Below are positions 56,707 to 64,000 of a DNA stretch of 64,000 nucleotides, piece after piece. The DNA is from Zavarzinia compransoris. GTDB lineage: Bacteria; Pseudomonadota; Alphaproteobacteria; Zavarziniales; Zavarziniaceae. The notes beneath the pieces are model-generated. The model was not told the origin of the DNA. It did no database searches and saw nothing but the letters and a program-made list of their open reading frames with translations. The DNA lies in NCBI RefSeq assembly GCF_003173055.1, contig NZ_QGLF01000008.1:1-64000 (forward strand), in the 5' to 3' direction. The stretch's first letter is position 1; each line of letters opens with the position of its first letter. The position numbers and the translations under genes are program-made.

Positions 56707-58080
56707 ATGCGTGAAGCTGGTAGTCCTGGAAGCGGCTCGGGCCTGGGCATCGCGGCCTTCCCGACCAATATCCCCGGCAGCCGGGGCGAGGGCGACATCT
56801 ATACGTCGCCGCTCTACCAGGAACTGAAATTCCGGGCGCTGACCATCGTCCACGACTATCTCGAAAAGCGCGGCTTCACGCCCGACAAGGCGAACGGCGA
56901 AGTGGTGCGGGGCGAGATCAGCCGGGCGATCTCGGTCGTGGTCGCCGGTGCCGGCGTCGCCCTCAATGCCGCCGAGCGGGAACGCCTGCTCGACGACGTC
57001 TTCTTCGAGATCGTCGGCCTCGGCCCGCTCGAACCCCTGCTGGCCGATACCACGGTCGACGACATCATCGTCAACGGGCCGAGCCGGATCTATGTCGAAC
57101 GCTCGGGCGTGCTCGAGCGCGTGACCACGCGCTTCCGCGACGATGCCCACCTGATGAACATCATCCAGCGCATCGTCAGCCCGATCGGCCGGCGCGTGGA
57201 CGAGGCCTCGCCCTTCGTCGACGCCCGCCTGAAAGACGGCAGCCGCGTGAACATCGTGATCCCGCCGATCGCGCTCGACGGCGCCACGGTCTCGATCCGC
57301 AAGTTCAAGCGCATCCCGCTCAAGATCCACGATCTCGTGCGCACCGGCACCATCAGCCAGGAAATGGTCGACTATCTGGCCGCCGCCGTGCGCAGCCGCC
57401 TGAACGTCCTGATCTCGGGCGGTACCGGTTCGGGCAAGACCACCATGCTGAACATCCTGTCGGGCTTCATCTCGGCGACGGAACGCATCGTGACCATCGA
57501 GGACGCGGCGGAACTGCAACTGCGCCAGTCCCACGTGGTGCGCCTGGAAACCCGGCCGCCCTCGGCCGACGGCACGCCCGAGATTACTGCGCGCGACCTG
57601 GTGAAGAATGCGCTGCGCATGCGTCCCGACCGCATCATCCTCGGCGAAATCCGCTCGGGCGAGGCGGTCGAAATGGTCCAGGCCATGACCACGGGCCACG
57701 ACGGCTCGATGGCGACGGTACACGCCAATTCGCCCCAGGACGCCATGAGCCGCCTCGAACTGCTGCTCGGCTTCGGCGGCATGCAGGCCAATGTGGCGAC
57801 GGTCCGCAGGCAGATCACCTCGGCCGTGCAGGTCGTCGTGCAGGTCCAGCGCCTGTCGTCCGGCGCCCGCAAGGTGATCTCGATCGCCGAGGTGGTGGGC
57901 ATGGAAGGCGAGACCATCGTACAGAACGAGCGCTTCCGCTACCGCGAGAATCCGGGCCAGCCGGGCCAGGGGACATTCGTGATGGTGACCCGCCATTCCG
58001 CCTTCCAGGAACGGCTGGCGACGGTGGGCGGCGTGCAGCCGGTCGGCGGCGGCGCCGGCCGTTTCGAAGGCAGGCCCTGA
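56707..58080 (+). CDS. cpaF: CpaF (TadA) secretion ATPase
   Basis: A 457-residue hexameric ATPase of the VirB11/GspE family. Walker A is ISGGTGSGKTTMLNIL, the Asp box IEDAAELQL, the Walker B region RPDRIILGEIRSGEAVEM and the His box TGHDGSMATVHANSP. The N-terminal ~100 residues contain the CpaF helical domain. It powers pilus assembly at the inner membrane with TadB and TadC encoded immediately downstream. Confidence 0.95.
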   Translation: MREAGSPGSGSGLGIAAFPTNIPGSRGEGDIYTSPLYQELKFRALTIVHDYLEKRGFTPDKANGEVVRGEISRAISVVVAGAGVALNAAERERLLDDVFFEIVGLGPLEPLLADTTVDDIIVNGPSRIYVERSGVLERVTTRFRDDAHLMNIIQRIVSPIGRRVDEASPFVDARLKDGSRVNIVIPPIALDGATVSIRKFKRIPLKIHDLVRTGTISQEMVDYLAAAVRSRLNVLISGGTGSGKTTMLNILSGFISATERIVTIEDAAELQLRQSHVVRLETRPPSADGTPEITARDLVKNALRMRPDRIILGEIRSGEAVEMVQAMTTGHDGSMATVHANSPQDAMSRLELLLGFGGMQANVATVRRQITSAVQVVVQVQRLSSGARKVISIAEVVGMEGETIVQNERFRYRENPGQPGQGTFVMVTRHSAFQERLATVGGVQPVGGGAGRFEGRP

Positions 58081-58102
58081 GCAGAAGGCGGGGGGACGCG
58101 CA

Positions 58103-59026
58103 ATGATCCAATTCGGCCTTGCCCTCTTGGCGGCGGTCGCCGCGGGCTATCTGATCGACAGCTATGTCCGGGACTGGCGGCTCGATCAGCAGTACCGCGC
58201 CCGCCTGGTCCATCTCGGCCGCAGTATCGGCGCCGGCACCGGCTTCGACGACGATACGCCCGAGACCGAGCGCCTGATGGCGCGCCTGATGATGTCGTCG
58301 TCCGGCATCACCCGGCGCCTGCTCCAGGCCGACTGGAAAGTCACGCCGCAGCGCTTCATCGGCTTCCTGACGGCGCTTTTCGTCGTCGTCGCGGTCGCGG
58401 TCTGGTTCCTCGGCCTGCTGGGCGGGCTTGCCGCCGGCCTCGGCTTCCTCGGCATCGCCTATCAGCGCCTGAATTCGGCGGCGGACAAGCAGGTGAACGG
58501 CTTCCTCGAGGAATTGCCGAGCTTCCTCGAACGCCTGCGCCAGCTGATCTCGACCGGCAACAGCCAGGCCCAGGCCTTCGACAAGGCCCTGATCTATTCC
58601 GGCGAGGCGACCCGCTGCTATCTCGATCCGGTGGCGCTCCGGCTCAAGATCGGCGTGCCGCTGCCGGATGCCCTGCGCGTCCAGGCCCAGCGCCTGGCGA
58701 TCGCCGAGCTGGCCATGCTGGCCATGATCGTGCGCACCAACCTGCGCTATGGCGGCAACCTCGGCTATATTCTCGAGCATCTGGCGCGGGTGCTCCGCGA
58801 CCGCTCGCGGGTGCGGAACGAGTTCAGGTCGCTGTCGTCGGAATTGCGCAGCACGGCGATCGTGATGGTGGCGATCCCGCCGCTGGTGGCCCTGGCCATC
58901 ATGGTGATGAACCCCACCTATCTCGATTTCTTCGCCGAGCAGGGGCAGGTGATGCTGGCCGTGGCCATCGGCCTCGAGGTCCTGGGCATCGTCGTGATGC
59001 GCCGCCTCATGCGTATCGAATATTGA
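58103..59026 (+). CDS. tadB: TadB, inner-membrane type II secretion F family protein
   Basis: A 307-residue membrane protein with an N-terminal segment (FGLALLAAVAAGYLIDSYV), central hydrophobic pair (FLTALFVVVAVAVWFLGLL, GLAAGLGFLGIAY) and two C-terminal segments, enclosing the T2SSF domain (FLEELPSFLERLRQLISTGN). It forms the inner-membrane platform with TadC. GGGGGGA-type ribosome site precedes ATG 58103. Confidence 0.92.
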   Translation: MIQFGLALLAAVAAGYLIDSYVRDWRLDQQYRARLVHLGRSIGAGTGFDDDTPETERLMARLMMSSSGITRRLLQADWKVTPQRFIGFLTALFVVVAVAVWFLGLLGGLAAGLGFLGIAYQRLNSAADKQVNGFLEELPSFLERLRQLISTGNSQAQAFDKALIYSGEATRCYLDPVALRLKIGVPLPDALRVQAQRLAIAELAMLAMIVRTNLRYGGNLGYILEHLARVLRDRSRVRNEFRSLSSELRSTAIVMVAIPPLVALAIMVMNPTYLDFFAEQGQVMLAVAIGLEVLGIVVMRRLMRIEY

Positions 59027-59041
59027 GGCGGGAGACGCGGC

Positions 59042-59965
59042 ATGACCAGCCTGATCGCATTTTCCGTCGTCGTCATCACCGGCCTCGTGCTGTTCTTCAT
59101 CGGCAGCACGGTGGTGGTGGATGAAACCCGCCGCATCACCGACGGCCGCCGCCTGCGCGGCCGCCTGATCGACGTCGGCCGCCACGACGCCCTGATCGAC
59201 GACGAGCAGGAGACCGGCGGCTTTCTCGAAACCGTCGGCCGCGCCACCACCAAGAGCGCGTCGACCATCGCCGAATTCGAGCAGATCATGCGCTCGATCG
59301 GCCGTTATGACGCCGGCGCGCCCTATTGGCTGGCCGGGCTGCGGCTGGTGTCCGCCGTCGTGCTGGGCGTGCTCGGCTTCGGTCTCGGCATCGTGTTCTG
59401 GCAGTTGAACACGGCGATGTTCGTCGGCATCGCCGGCTTCGCCATCGGCTACCTGGTGCCGCGCTACTATCTCGGCAGCATGGCGTCGGCCCGGCGCAAG
59501 CGGATCGAGCGGGAACTGCCGTTCCTGATCGATATGCTGCTGCTCCTGGTGCGCTCCGGCGCCTCGATCGAGCAGGCCTTCCGCCACCTGACCCAGGAAG
59601 AGGCGGACGGTCTCGAAACGATCAAGGGCACGCTCGAACGGCTGGTGAACGACATCGACCAGGGCAAGGGCTACGAAGCGTCGCTGCAGCGCTGGGGCGC
59701 CCGGCTGGCGGTCGAGGACGGCCGCGAATTCGCCGCCCTGCTGATCCAGTCGCTGGCCCACGGCACGGAACTGACCCAGGCCCTGAAAGTCTTCTCCGAC
59801 ACGCTGATCGAGCGGCGCATGAACAATGCCCGCACGACCATCGGCAAGCGCATGACCCAGATGACCGTGATCATGATGCTGTTCATGATGCCGCCGCTCC
59901 TGATCGTCATCGCCGGTCCCGCGGTCTCGCGGCTCATCGACGGCTTCGCGCGGGTGGGCAGCTGA
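59042..59965 (+). CDS. tadC: TadC, inner-membrane type II secretion F family protein
   Basis: A 307-residue paralogue of TadB. The T2SSF domain is recognisable in ELPFLIDMLLLLVRSGASIE and LAHGTELTQALKVFSDTLI, with C-terminal transmembrane segment MTVIMMLFMMPPLLIVIAGPA. It lies 15 bases after tadB and its stop overlaps the tadD ATG (TGATG). Confidence 0.92.
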   Translation: MTSLIAFSVVVITGLVLFFIGSTVVVDETRRITDGRRLRGRLIDVGRHDALIDDEQETGGFLETVGRATTKSASTIAEFEQIMRSIGRYDAGAPYWLAGLRLVSAVVLGVLGFGLGIVFWQLNTAMFVGIAGFAIGYLVPRYYLGSMASARRKRIERELPFLIDMLLLLVRSGASIEQAFRHLTQEEADGLETIKGTLERLVNDIDQGKGYEASLQRWGARLAVEDGREFAALLIQSLAHGTELTQALKVFSDTLIERRMNNARTTIGKRMTQMTVIMMLFMMPPLLIVIAGPAVSRLIDGFARVGS

Positions 59966-60660
59966 TGTCGGCAGGGTTTTCCCCGCGGGCCGTGCCGCGC
60001 GCCCTGGCGCTTGCCGCCCTGGCCGCGGCGCTCGGGCTCGCCGGCTGCAAGTCGGCCGGCACCGCGCCGGCGCGGACCGTTTCCGGCGAGCAGACGCCGC
60101 GCCCCTCGGCCGAGGAGGACGTGCTCTATATCGCCCTGATCCGGGGCATGATCGAGCGCGACCAGTCGCAGGCCGCGCTGGCCTTCCTCGACGACTACCT
60201 GAAGCGCCGTCCCGGCGATGTCGAAGCCCTGACCCTGAAGGGCGAGGCCTTGCTGCGCACCGAGCAGATCGATGCCGCTGACAAGGTCTATATCGAACTG
60301 GACCGCCGGCGCGTGCAGCCGGTCGCGGCCTTCGGTCTCGGCCAGGTGCGGGCCAAGGTCGGCGACTGGAAGGGCGCCGCCCCCCAGTTCGCCCGCGCGG
60401 CCGAGGCGGCCCCGACCGATCCCCGGGTCCTGAACAATTACGGTTTCGCCCTGCTGAACACCGAGGATTACGCCAAGGCCTACAGCGTCCTTGCCCGTGC
60501 CGCGCAGCTCAGCCCGCAGAACCAGCAGATCAGAACCAATTTCGCCATCGCCGCCCTCAAGACCGGCCGCGAAGCCGAACTGGACCAGATCCTGGCCCCG
60601 GTCGCCGCGGCGGAACGTCCCAATATCCTTTCCTTCGTCCGGAGCTGGAAACCATCATGA
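59965..60660 (+). CDS. tadD: TadD, TPR lipoprotein of the Tad system
   Basis: A 231-residue lipoprotein. The signal peptide ends in lipobox LAGC (Cys at residue 28), followed by about four tetratricopeptide repeats (ALAFLDDYLKRRPGDVEAL; FARAAEAAPTDPRVLNNYGFALLNTEDYAKAYSV). TadD acts as pilotin or assembly factor for the secretin. It is coupled to tadC upstream and overlaps the next small gene by 4 bases. Confidence 0.9.
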   Translation: MSAGFSPRAVPRALALAALAAALGLAGCKSAGTAPARTVSGEQTPRPSAEEDVLYIALIRGMIERDQSQAALAFLDDYLKRRPGDVEALTLKGEALLRTEQIDAADKVYIELDRRRVQPVAAFGLGQVRAKVGDWKGAAPQFARAAEAAPTDPRVLNNYGFALLNTEDYAKAYSVLARAAQLSPQNQQIRTNFAIAALKTGREAELDQILAPVAAAERPNILSFVRSWKPS

Positions 60661-60998
60661 AGAAGATCGCCGTCGCCCGGCCCCTGGCCCTGGCCCTCGC
60701 TCTTGCCGGGGGGATCCTCCCGGTGGCGCTGGCCCCCCTGCCGTCGCAGGCCCAGAGCGGGCCGACCGAACTCGGCACCGGGGCGAGCCCGACCCTGCCC
60801 GCCCTGCCGCCCTTCGCCCGGACCCGGTCCGTGCTTCAGGCCCAGCATGCGGCCCCCGGCGGCCGCACGGTCACCAGCGGCGCCGAGGCGGGCAAGGTCT
60901 ATGAGAATTATCTCGGCTCGGTCGGCAAGGGCGGCGCCGGCGCTTCGGCGGTGAAGCTCAGCGCCGGCGGCACCTCCTCGTCCTCGTCGGGGAACTGA
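60657..60998 (+). CDS. small exported protein at the end of the Tad operon
   Basis: A 113-residue protein with a signal peptide (ALALALAGGILPVALAPLPSQA, cleaved near residue 32) and a Pro/Gly/Ser-rich mature part containing GKVYENYLG and a terminal Ser run (SSSSSG). ATG 60657 overlaps the tadD stop by 4 bases, so it is translated with the operon. No homology recognised; it lacks a class III prepilin signal, so it is not a Flp pilin. A hairpin without a T-run (61028-61048) follows. Confidence 0.7.
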   Translation: MKKIAVARPLALALALAGGILPVALAPLPSQAQSGPTELGTGASPTLPALPPFARTRSVLQAQHAAPGGRTVTSGAEAGKVYENYLGSVGKGGAGASAVKLSAGGTSSSSSGN

Positions 60999-61067
60999 GC
61001 GCGGGGGAACTGAGCGCGGCTGGCCGGGCGGGACGCCTGCCGTCCCGCTCCCCGCCGGGGGCGATAA

Positions 61068-61466
61068 TCAGGTGCCGGGTTTCGCCAGGCTGTCGATCAC
61101 CCGGCGGCAGACGTCGAAGCTGAGGGGCTTGTGCAGCACGATGGGCGCGAGGCCCCGGTGCGAGGCGGCCTCGGCCACCATTTCGGGATTGCCGCTCATC
61201 AGCACGACCTGCTCGGTGTGACGCAGCAGGGTCATGATTTCCGCGGCCCGCACACCGCCGAGCTGCGGCATGCCGACATCCATCAGGACGACATCGGGGC
61301 GTTTCTCGCGGGCGATCTCGACGGCTTCGATGCCGTTCGAAGCCTGAAGGACGTCATAGCCCACCCGGCCGAACAATTCGGCCAGTTCCGTGCGCAGATC
61401 ATCGTCGTCGTCGACCACGAGCAGAGTCGGCGAGCGGCGTTGCGGTTTGTCCCTTCCCGCCGTCAT
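61068..61466 (-). CDS. response regulator receiver protein
   Basis: A 132-residue single-domain response regulator. The acidic site is LLVVDDDDDLR, the phospho-acceptor Asp is in VVLMDVGMP, Ser in VVLMSGNPE, and the Lys in VLHKPLS, all canonical. It has no output domain. It is 4 bases downstream of the histidine kinase gene and is probably its partner. Confidence 0.92.
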   Translation of the reverse strand: MTAGRDKPQRRSPTLLVVDDDDDLRTELAELFGRVGYDVLQASNGIEAVEIAREKRPDVVLMDVGMPQLGGVRAAEIMTLLRHTEQVVLMSGNPEMVAEAASHRGLAPIVLHKPLSFDVCRRVIDSLAKPGT

Positions 61467-61470
61467 GTTT

Positions 61471-63144
61471 TCAGCCTGCCGGATCCTCGACGTAGGTTGG
61501 AATTTCCAGCCGGAACACGGCGCCCTTATCCCTGTTGTAGGCGCTGATGCTGCCGCCCATATCGGTCATCAATGTCCGGCAGATGGCGAGCCCGAGGCCG
61601 CTGCCGTGACCGACTTCCTTTAGCGTAAAGAAGGCGTCGAAGATACGATTCATCACGTCGGGCGGGATGCCGCCGCCGCTGTCCTGCACTTCGACCACCA
61701 GCCGGTCGGAAACGCCGTCGTCATAGACGTCGATGCGGATCTCGCCCCTGGTCGCCTCGCCCCGGCGCTTCGAATATTCCGCGATGGCATCGCGGGCGTT
61801 CACCACGAGGTTGAGGAAAACCTGCTGCAGCGAGACCGGGTTGGCCTTCAGCGCCCGGCAATAGGGCGGGGCGTTGCAGATCAGCTGGATGCCCCGGTTG
61901 CGCAGCGAGCCTTCGGTCAGGTTGCGGATATTGTCCATGATCTCGGTCACCGCGACCGGGCGCAGGCCGAGGGTGCGGCGGTCGGGATGGGCGAGGGTGC
62001 GGATCGCGCTGACGATCTCGCCGGCGCGCAGCGCCTGGTCGTGGATGCGGTCCAACTTGGCGACGACGATGGTCTGTTCGGCGCTGCCGACCGTGTTCTC
62101 GCGCTCGTTCATCGCCTCGATCGCCAGTTTCGCATTCTTCACCGCCATGGCGATGACCGACAGCGGCTGGCTGATCTCATGGGCGATCACGGTCATCAAT
62201 TCGCCGAGGGTGGCGAGCTTGGCCGTATTGATGAGGACGTTCTTCTGCTCGTCGACCTCGAAGGCCTGGGTCGCGATCAGGCTGAGGCGCTGCATCAGGG
62301 CGAGCTGGTAGGGTTCGAAGAAGCCGGGCTGGCCGTGCAGGGCGACCAGCATGGCCGCCTCGTTGCCGATGGTGAGCGGCGCGACCAGCGCATTGCGGAA
62401 GCGGCCGCGGATCGCCTCCGGCAGATCCCTCCATTCCTTGAGGGCGGACAGATCCTGGACCACCAGGGCCTCGCCCATCAGGGCGGCATTGATGACGTCG
62501 CCCGCCGGCCATTTCAGGCCGGTCAGCGCCGGGTCGGTGGCGACGACGGACAGAAGCTCGTCGCGGGTGCGGCGGCGCACGACCAGCGCCTGCTCGAAGC
62601 GCAGCAGGCGGGAGAACAGGTTGAACAGGTCCGAGCATTTGTCGGCGAGGGGGGCCGGCCGGATCAGAGTGCGCAGCGAGGCGAGCAGGACGTCCGCCTC
62701 CTCGCGCAGGCGCATTTCCCGGTTGCGATTGGCTTCCGCCCGTTCCAGCAGTTCGACCAGTTCGCCGCGGTGCTGTTCGTCGAAGGGCCGGCCGCTCCAT
62801 ACCTTGCCGACGCCGACATAGCCGCCGTCGTCGACCGGGCTGCCGGTCAGGGTGAAATTGACCACCGAGCCGTCGCGCTGCACGAAGCTGAGGGCGATAT
62901 CGCGCAGGGGCGCGATCCGGCCGAGCAAGGCCCCGAGCGCTTCGCCCTGCGCCGGATAGAGGGTTCGCTGCGCCAGCCGGTCGAGCCGGGCGCCGCGCAG
63001 CAGCTGGATGACGGAGGGATCGCAGGCGACGTCGAGGGGCGACGCCTCCTCGACCCGGAGATCGGGGCCGCTGCGCCAGGTGAAATCGGCGGCAAGGCTG
63101 AGCAGGTCCGGGGGATATGCCCGGGCATCGGCTACATCCGCCAT
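61471..63144 (-). CDS. PAS-GAF sensor histidine kinase
   Basis: A 557-residue soluble kinase. The order is a PAS domain (about 20-130, FVQRDGSVVNFTLTGSPV), a coiled coil (ELVELLERAEANRNREMRL), a GAF domain (about 175-310), HisKA with phospho-acceptor His in MTVIAHEISQPLSVIA, and HATPase_c. The latter has the N box NLVVNARDAIAEY, G1 VQDSGGGIPPDV and G2 GHGSGLGLAICRTL. No transmembrane segment. ATG 63144 has GGGAGG well placed; the 37-codon upstream extension is unlikely. Confidence 0.93.
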   Translation of the reverse strand: MADVADARAYPPDLLSLAADFTWRSGPDLRVEEASPLDVACDPSVIQLLRGARLDRLAQRTLYPAQGEALGALLGRIAPLRDIALSFVQRDGSVVNFTLTGSPVDDGGYVGVGKVWSGRPFDEQHRGELVELLERAEANRNREMRLREEADVLLASLRTLIRPAPLADKCSDLFNLFSRLLRFEQALVVRRRTRDELLSVVATDPALTGLKWPAGDVINAALMGEALVVQDLSALKEWRDLPEAIRGRFRNALVAPLTIGNEAAMLVALHGQPGFFEPYQLALMQRLSLIATQAFEVDEQKNVLINTAKLATLGELMTVIAHEISQPLSVIAMAVKNAKLAIEAMNERENTVGSAEQTIVVAKLDRIHDQALRAGEIVSAIRTLAHPDRRTLGLRPVAVTEIMDNIRNLTEGSLRNRGIQLICNAPPYCRALKANPVSLQQVFLNLVVNARDAIAEYSKRRGEATRGEIRIDVYDDGVSDRLVVEVQDSGGGIPPDVMNRIFDAFFTLKEVGHGSGLGLAICRTLMTDMGGSISAYNRDKGAVFRLEIPTYVEDPAG

Positions 63145-63527
63145 CCTCAGGCCTCCCAACGGCGGGCGCGCGTGCCGAAAGCCGCTTTGTCGACCGTCAT
63201 TCGTGCTTCGAACGTCACTGCGCGAATCTTCACAGTCCAGTCCCCTGTCCCTCATGCAGGCGCCAGCATAAGGGCGGATGGTGAATGGGGCGTAAATATC
63301 TCCTGTTTCGGCGCCGTCGAAAATTACAATGTAGCGACACAGCGGCGTAGCGAATCAGTCGGATTTGGGGCCGTTTGCCATTTGTTTACAATGCTTGGGC
63401 ATAGTCTGCCCCACGACGAGGCGATGAGCGCCGGCGTCGGCGCCCTTCGGATGAATTCGCTTCCATTCTGCGGCCGAACGGGCATAAAGGTTTCATGTCC
63501 GCCCAAATGGGGGAGGTGGGTTCACCG
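63145..63527. other. intergenic region between divergent signalling genes
   Basis: About 380 bases between the histidine kinase and the divergent response regulator. It includes an A+T-richer stretch (63285-63400) likely to hold both promoters. No gene or clear palindrome is supported. Confidence 0.45.
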
Positions 63528-64000
63528 ATGACGCCGGGACTGAATCGTTCGCACACAATCGCAACCCCTGTCTATGTGATCGACGACGATGCCTCGATCG
63601 TCGAGGAAGTGGGCGATTTCCTGAAGCTCAAGGGTTTCGTGGTCCATGCTTTCTCGGTGCCGGCGGAAGCGTTGGAACGCATGCTGGTGGAGGCGGAACC
63701 CTTTCTGGTGGTCACCGACATGCAGATGCCGGGGCTAAGCGGGCTCGATCTGGTGCGTGAACTGCGCCATTTCGGTGGCGCTCCGCGGGTCTTCGAAACC
63801 ATCCTGTTCTCCGCCTTCGCCGATCTCGACCGGGCGATCAACGCCCTGAAGCTCGGCGTGCTGGACTTCCTGGTGAAGCCGGTCGATCTCGACCAGCTGG
63901 TCGCCGCGATCTATCGCGCGGCCGAGGCGCTGGATCAGCGCCGCGAAGTGAAGACCAACGACCGCGATCTTTCCGCGCAACTGGCCGAAACCCTGGCCAA
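63528..64000 (+). CDS. response regulator, 3' end outside window
   Basis: A receiver domain starting MTPGLNRSHTIATPVYVIDD with a GGGAGG upstream. The acidic pair is VIDDDASI, phospho-acceptor Asp in VVTDMQMPGLSG, Ser in ILFSAFAD and Lys in DFLVKPVD, all canonical. At least 157 residues are visible and the frame is open at the window end, running into a helix (AEALDQRREVKTNDRDL), so an output domain probably follows. It is divergent from the PAS-GAF kinase. Confidence 0.9.
   Translation, partial: MTPGLNRSHTIATPVYVIDDDASIVEEVGDFLKLKGFVVHAFSVPAEALERMLVEAEPFLVVTDMQMPGLSGLDLVRELRHFGGAPRVFETILFSAFADLDRAINALKLGVLDFLVKPVDLDQLVAAIYRAAEALDQRREVKTNDRDLSAQLAETLA

Noticed and set aside
60657-60998. Small exported protein considered as Flp pilin
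   Set aside because: It has a standard type I signal peptide and lacks the G/XXXXEY prepilin motif and hydrophobic N-terminal helix of Flp pilins.

Overview
The window is chromosomal DNA of a high-G+C Alphaproteobacterium, most like a free-living member of the Rhodospirillales/Acetobacterales side of the class. The evidence is conserved gene order plus family content: aroA-cmk-rpsA, the sppA-ihfB-lapA-trpF-trpB-trpA-accD-folC order, a class I lysyl-tRNA synthetase, an FYDLN-acid (TIGR02300) protein, a DUF29 protein and a Tad/Cpa secretion locus. The genus cannot be fixed from the sequence alone. No phage, intact insertion sequence or CRISPR array was found.

Region 1 (1-7.7 kb) is a tightly packed catabolic operon on the + strand: a 5'-truncated COG2159 amidohydrolase, a KshA-like Rieske oxygenase, an acetoacetate-decarboxylase-family protein, an SDR, a MaoC hydratase and a thiolase. 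An outer-membrane MetA-type barrel and a lone phosphonatase (phnX) follow. The combination looks like oxygenation, ring cleavage and beta-oxidation of a cyclic or lipid-like compound, but the substrate is unknown. Region 2 (7.7-16.8 kb) holds a TetR-controlled RND efflux pair, pirin, a nitroreductase with a LiuR-like promoter motif, two unknown proteins, an SCO copper chaperone and DUF29.

Region 3 (16.9-34.4 kb, mostly minus strand) is the housekeeping core: folC, accD, trpA, trpB, trpF, two extra genes (DAO-type oxidase and ornithine-cyclodeaminase-like), lapA-like, ihfB and sppA. A lower-G+C arsenic island (arsR, thioredoxin-type arsenate reductase, glutaredoxin-type arsC, acr3, arsH) separates sppA from rpsA-cmk-aroA. 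The island is bordered by a PIN-toxin remnant. The FYDLN-acid gene and tRNA-Ala(GGC) follow on the + strand.

Region 4 (34.4-49.6 kb) contains gpt, an HDAC-like amidohydrolase, an FAA-hydrolase-family enzyme, an IclR regulator, DUF952, class I lysS, an antitoxin-like relic, a DinG/XPD-type helicase, TerB, a stand-alone degenerate receiver, Prx6-type peroxiredoxin, sixA, CYTH-CHAD and a polar amino acid ABC transporter lacking a local binding protein.

Region 5 (49.6-64 kb) is a surface/secretion and signalling region. It has a second degenerate receiver (paralogue of the first), a secreted beta-barrel/proline-hinge/triple-repeat protein, a 51-residue lipoprotein, and a translationally coupled cpaB-cpaC-cpaE-cpaF-tadB-tadC-tadD operon ending in a small exported protein. 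It closes with a response regulator, a PAS-GAF histidine kinase and a second response regulator cut by the window end. No Flp pilin, TadE/F pseudopilin or prepilin peptidase is encoded here. Together with the secreted repeat protein this makes the Tad-like locus the most unusual part of the window, alongside the uncharacterised catabolic operon.
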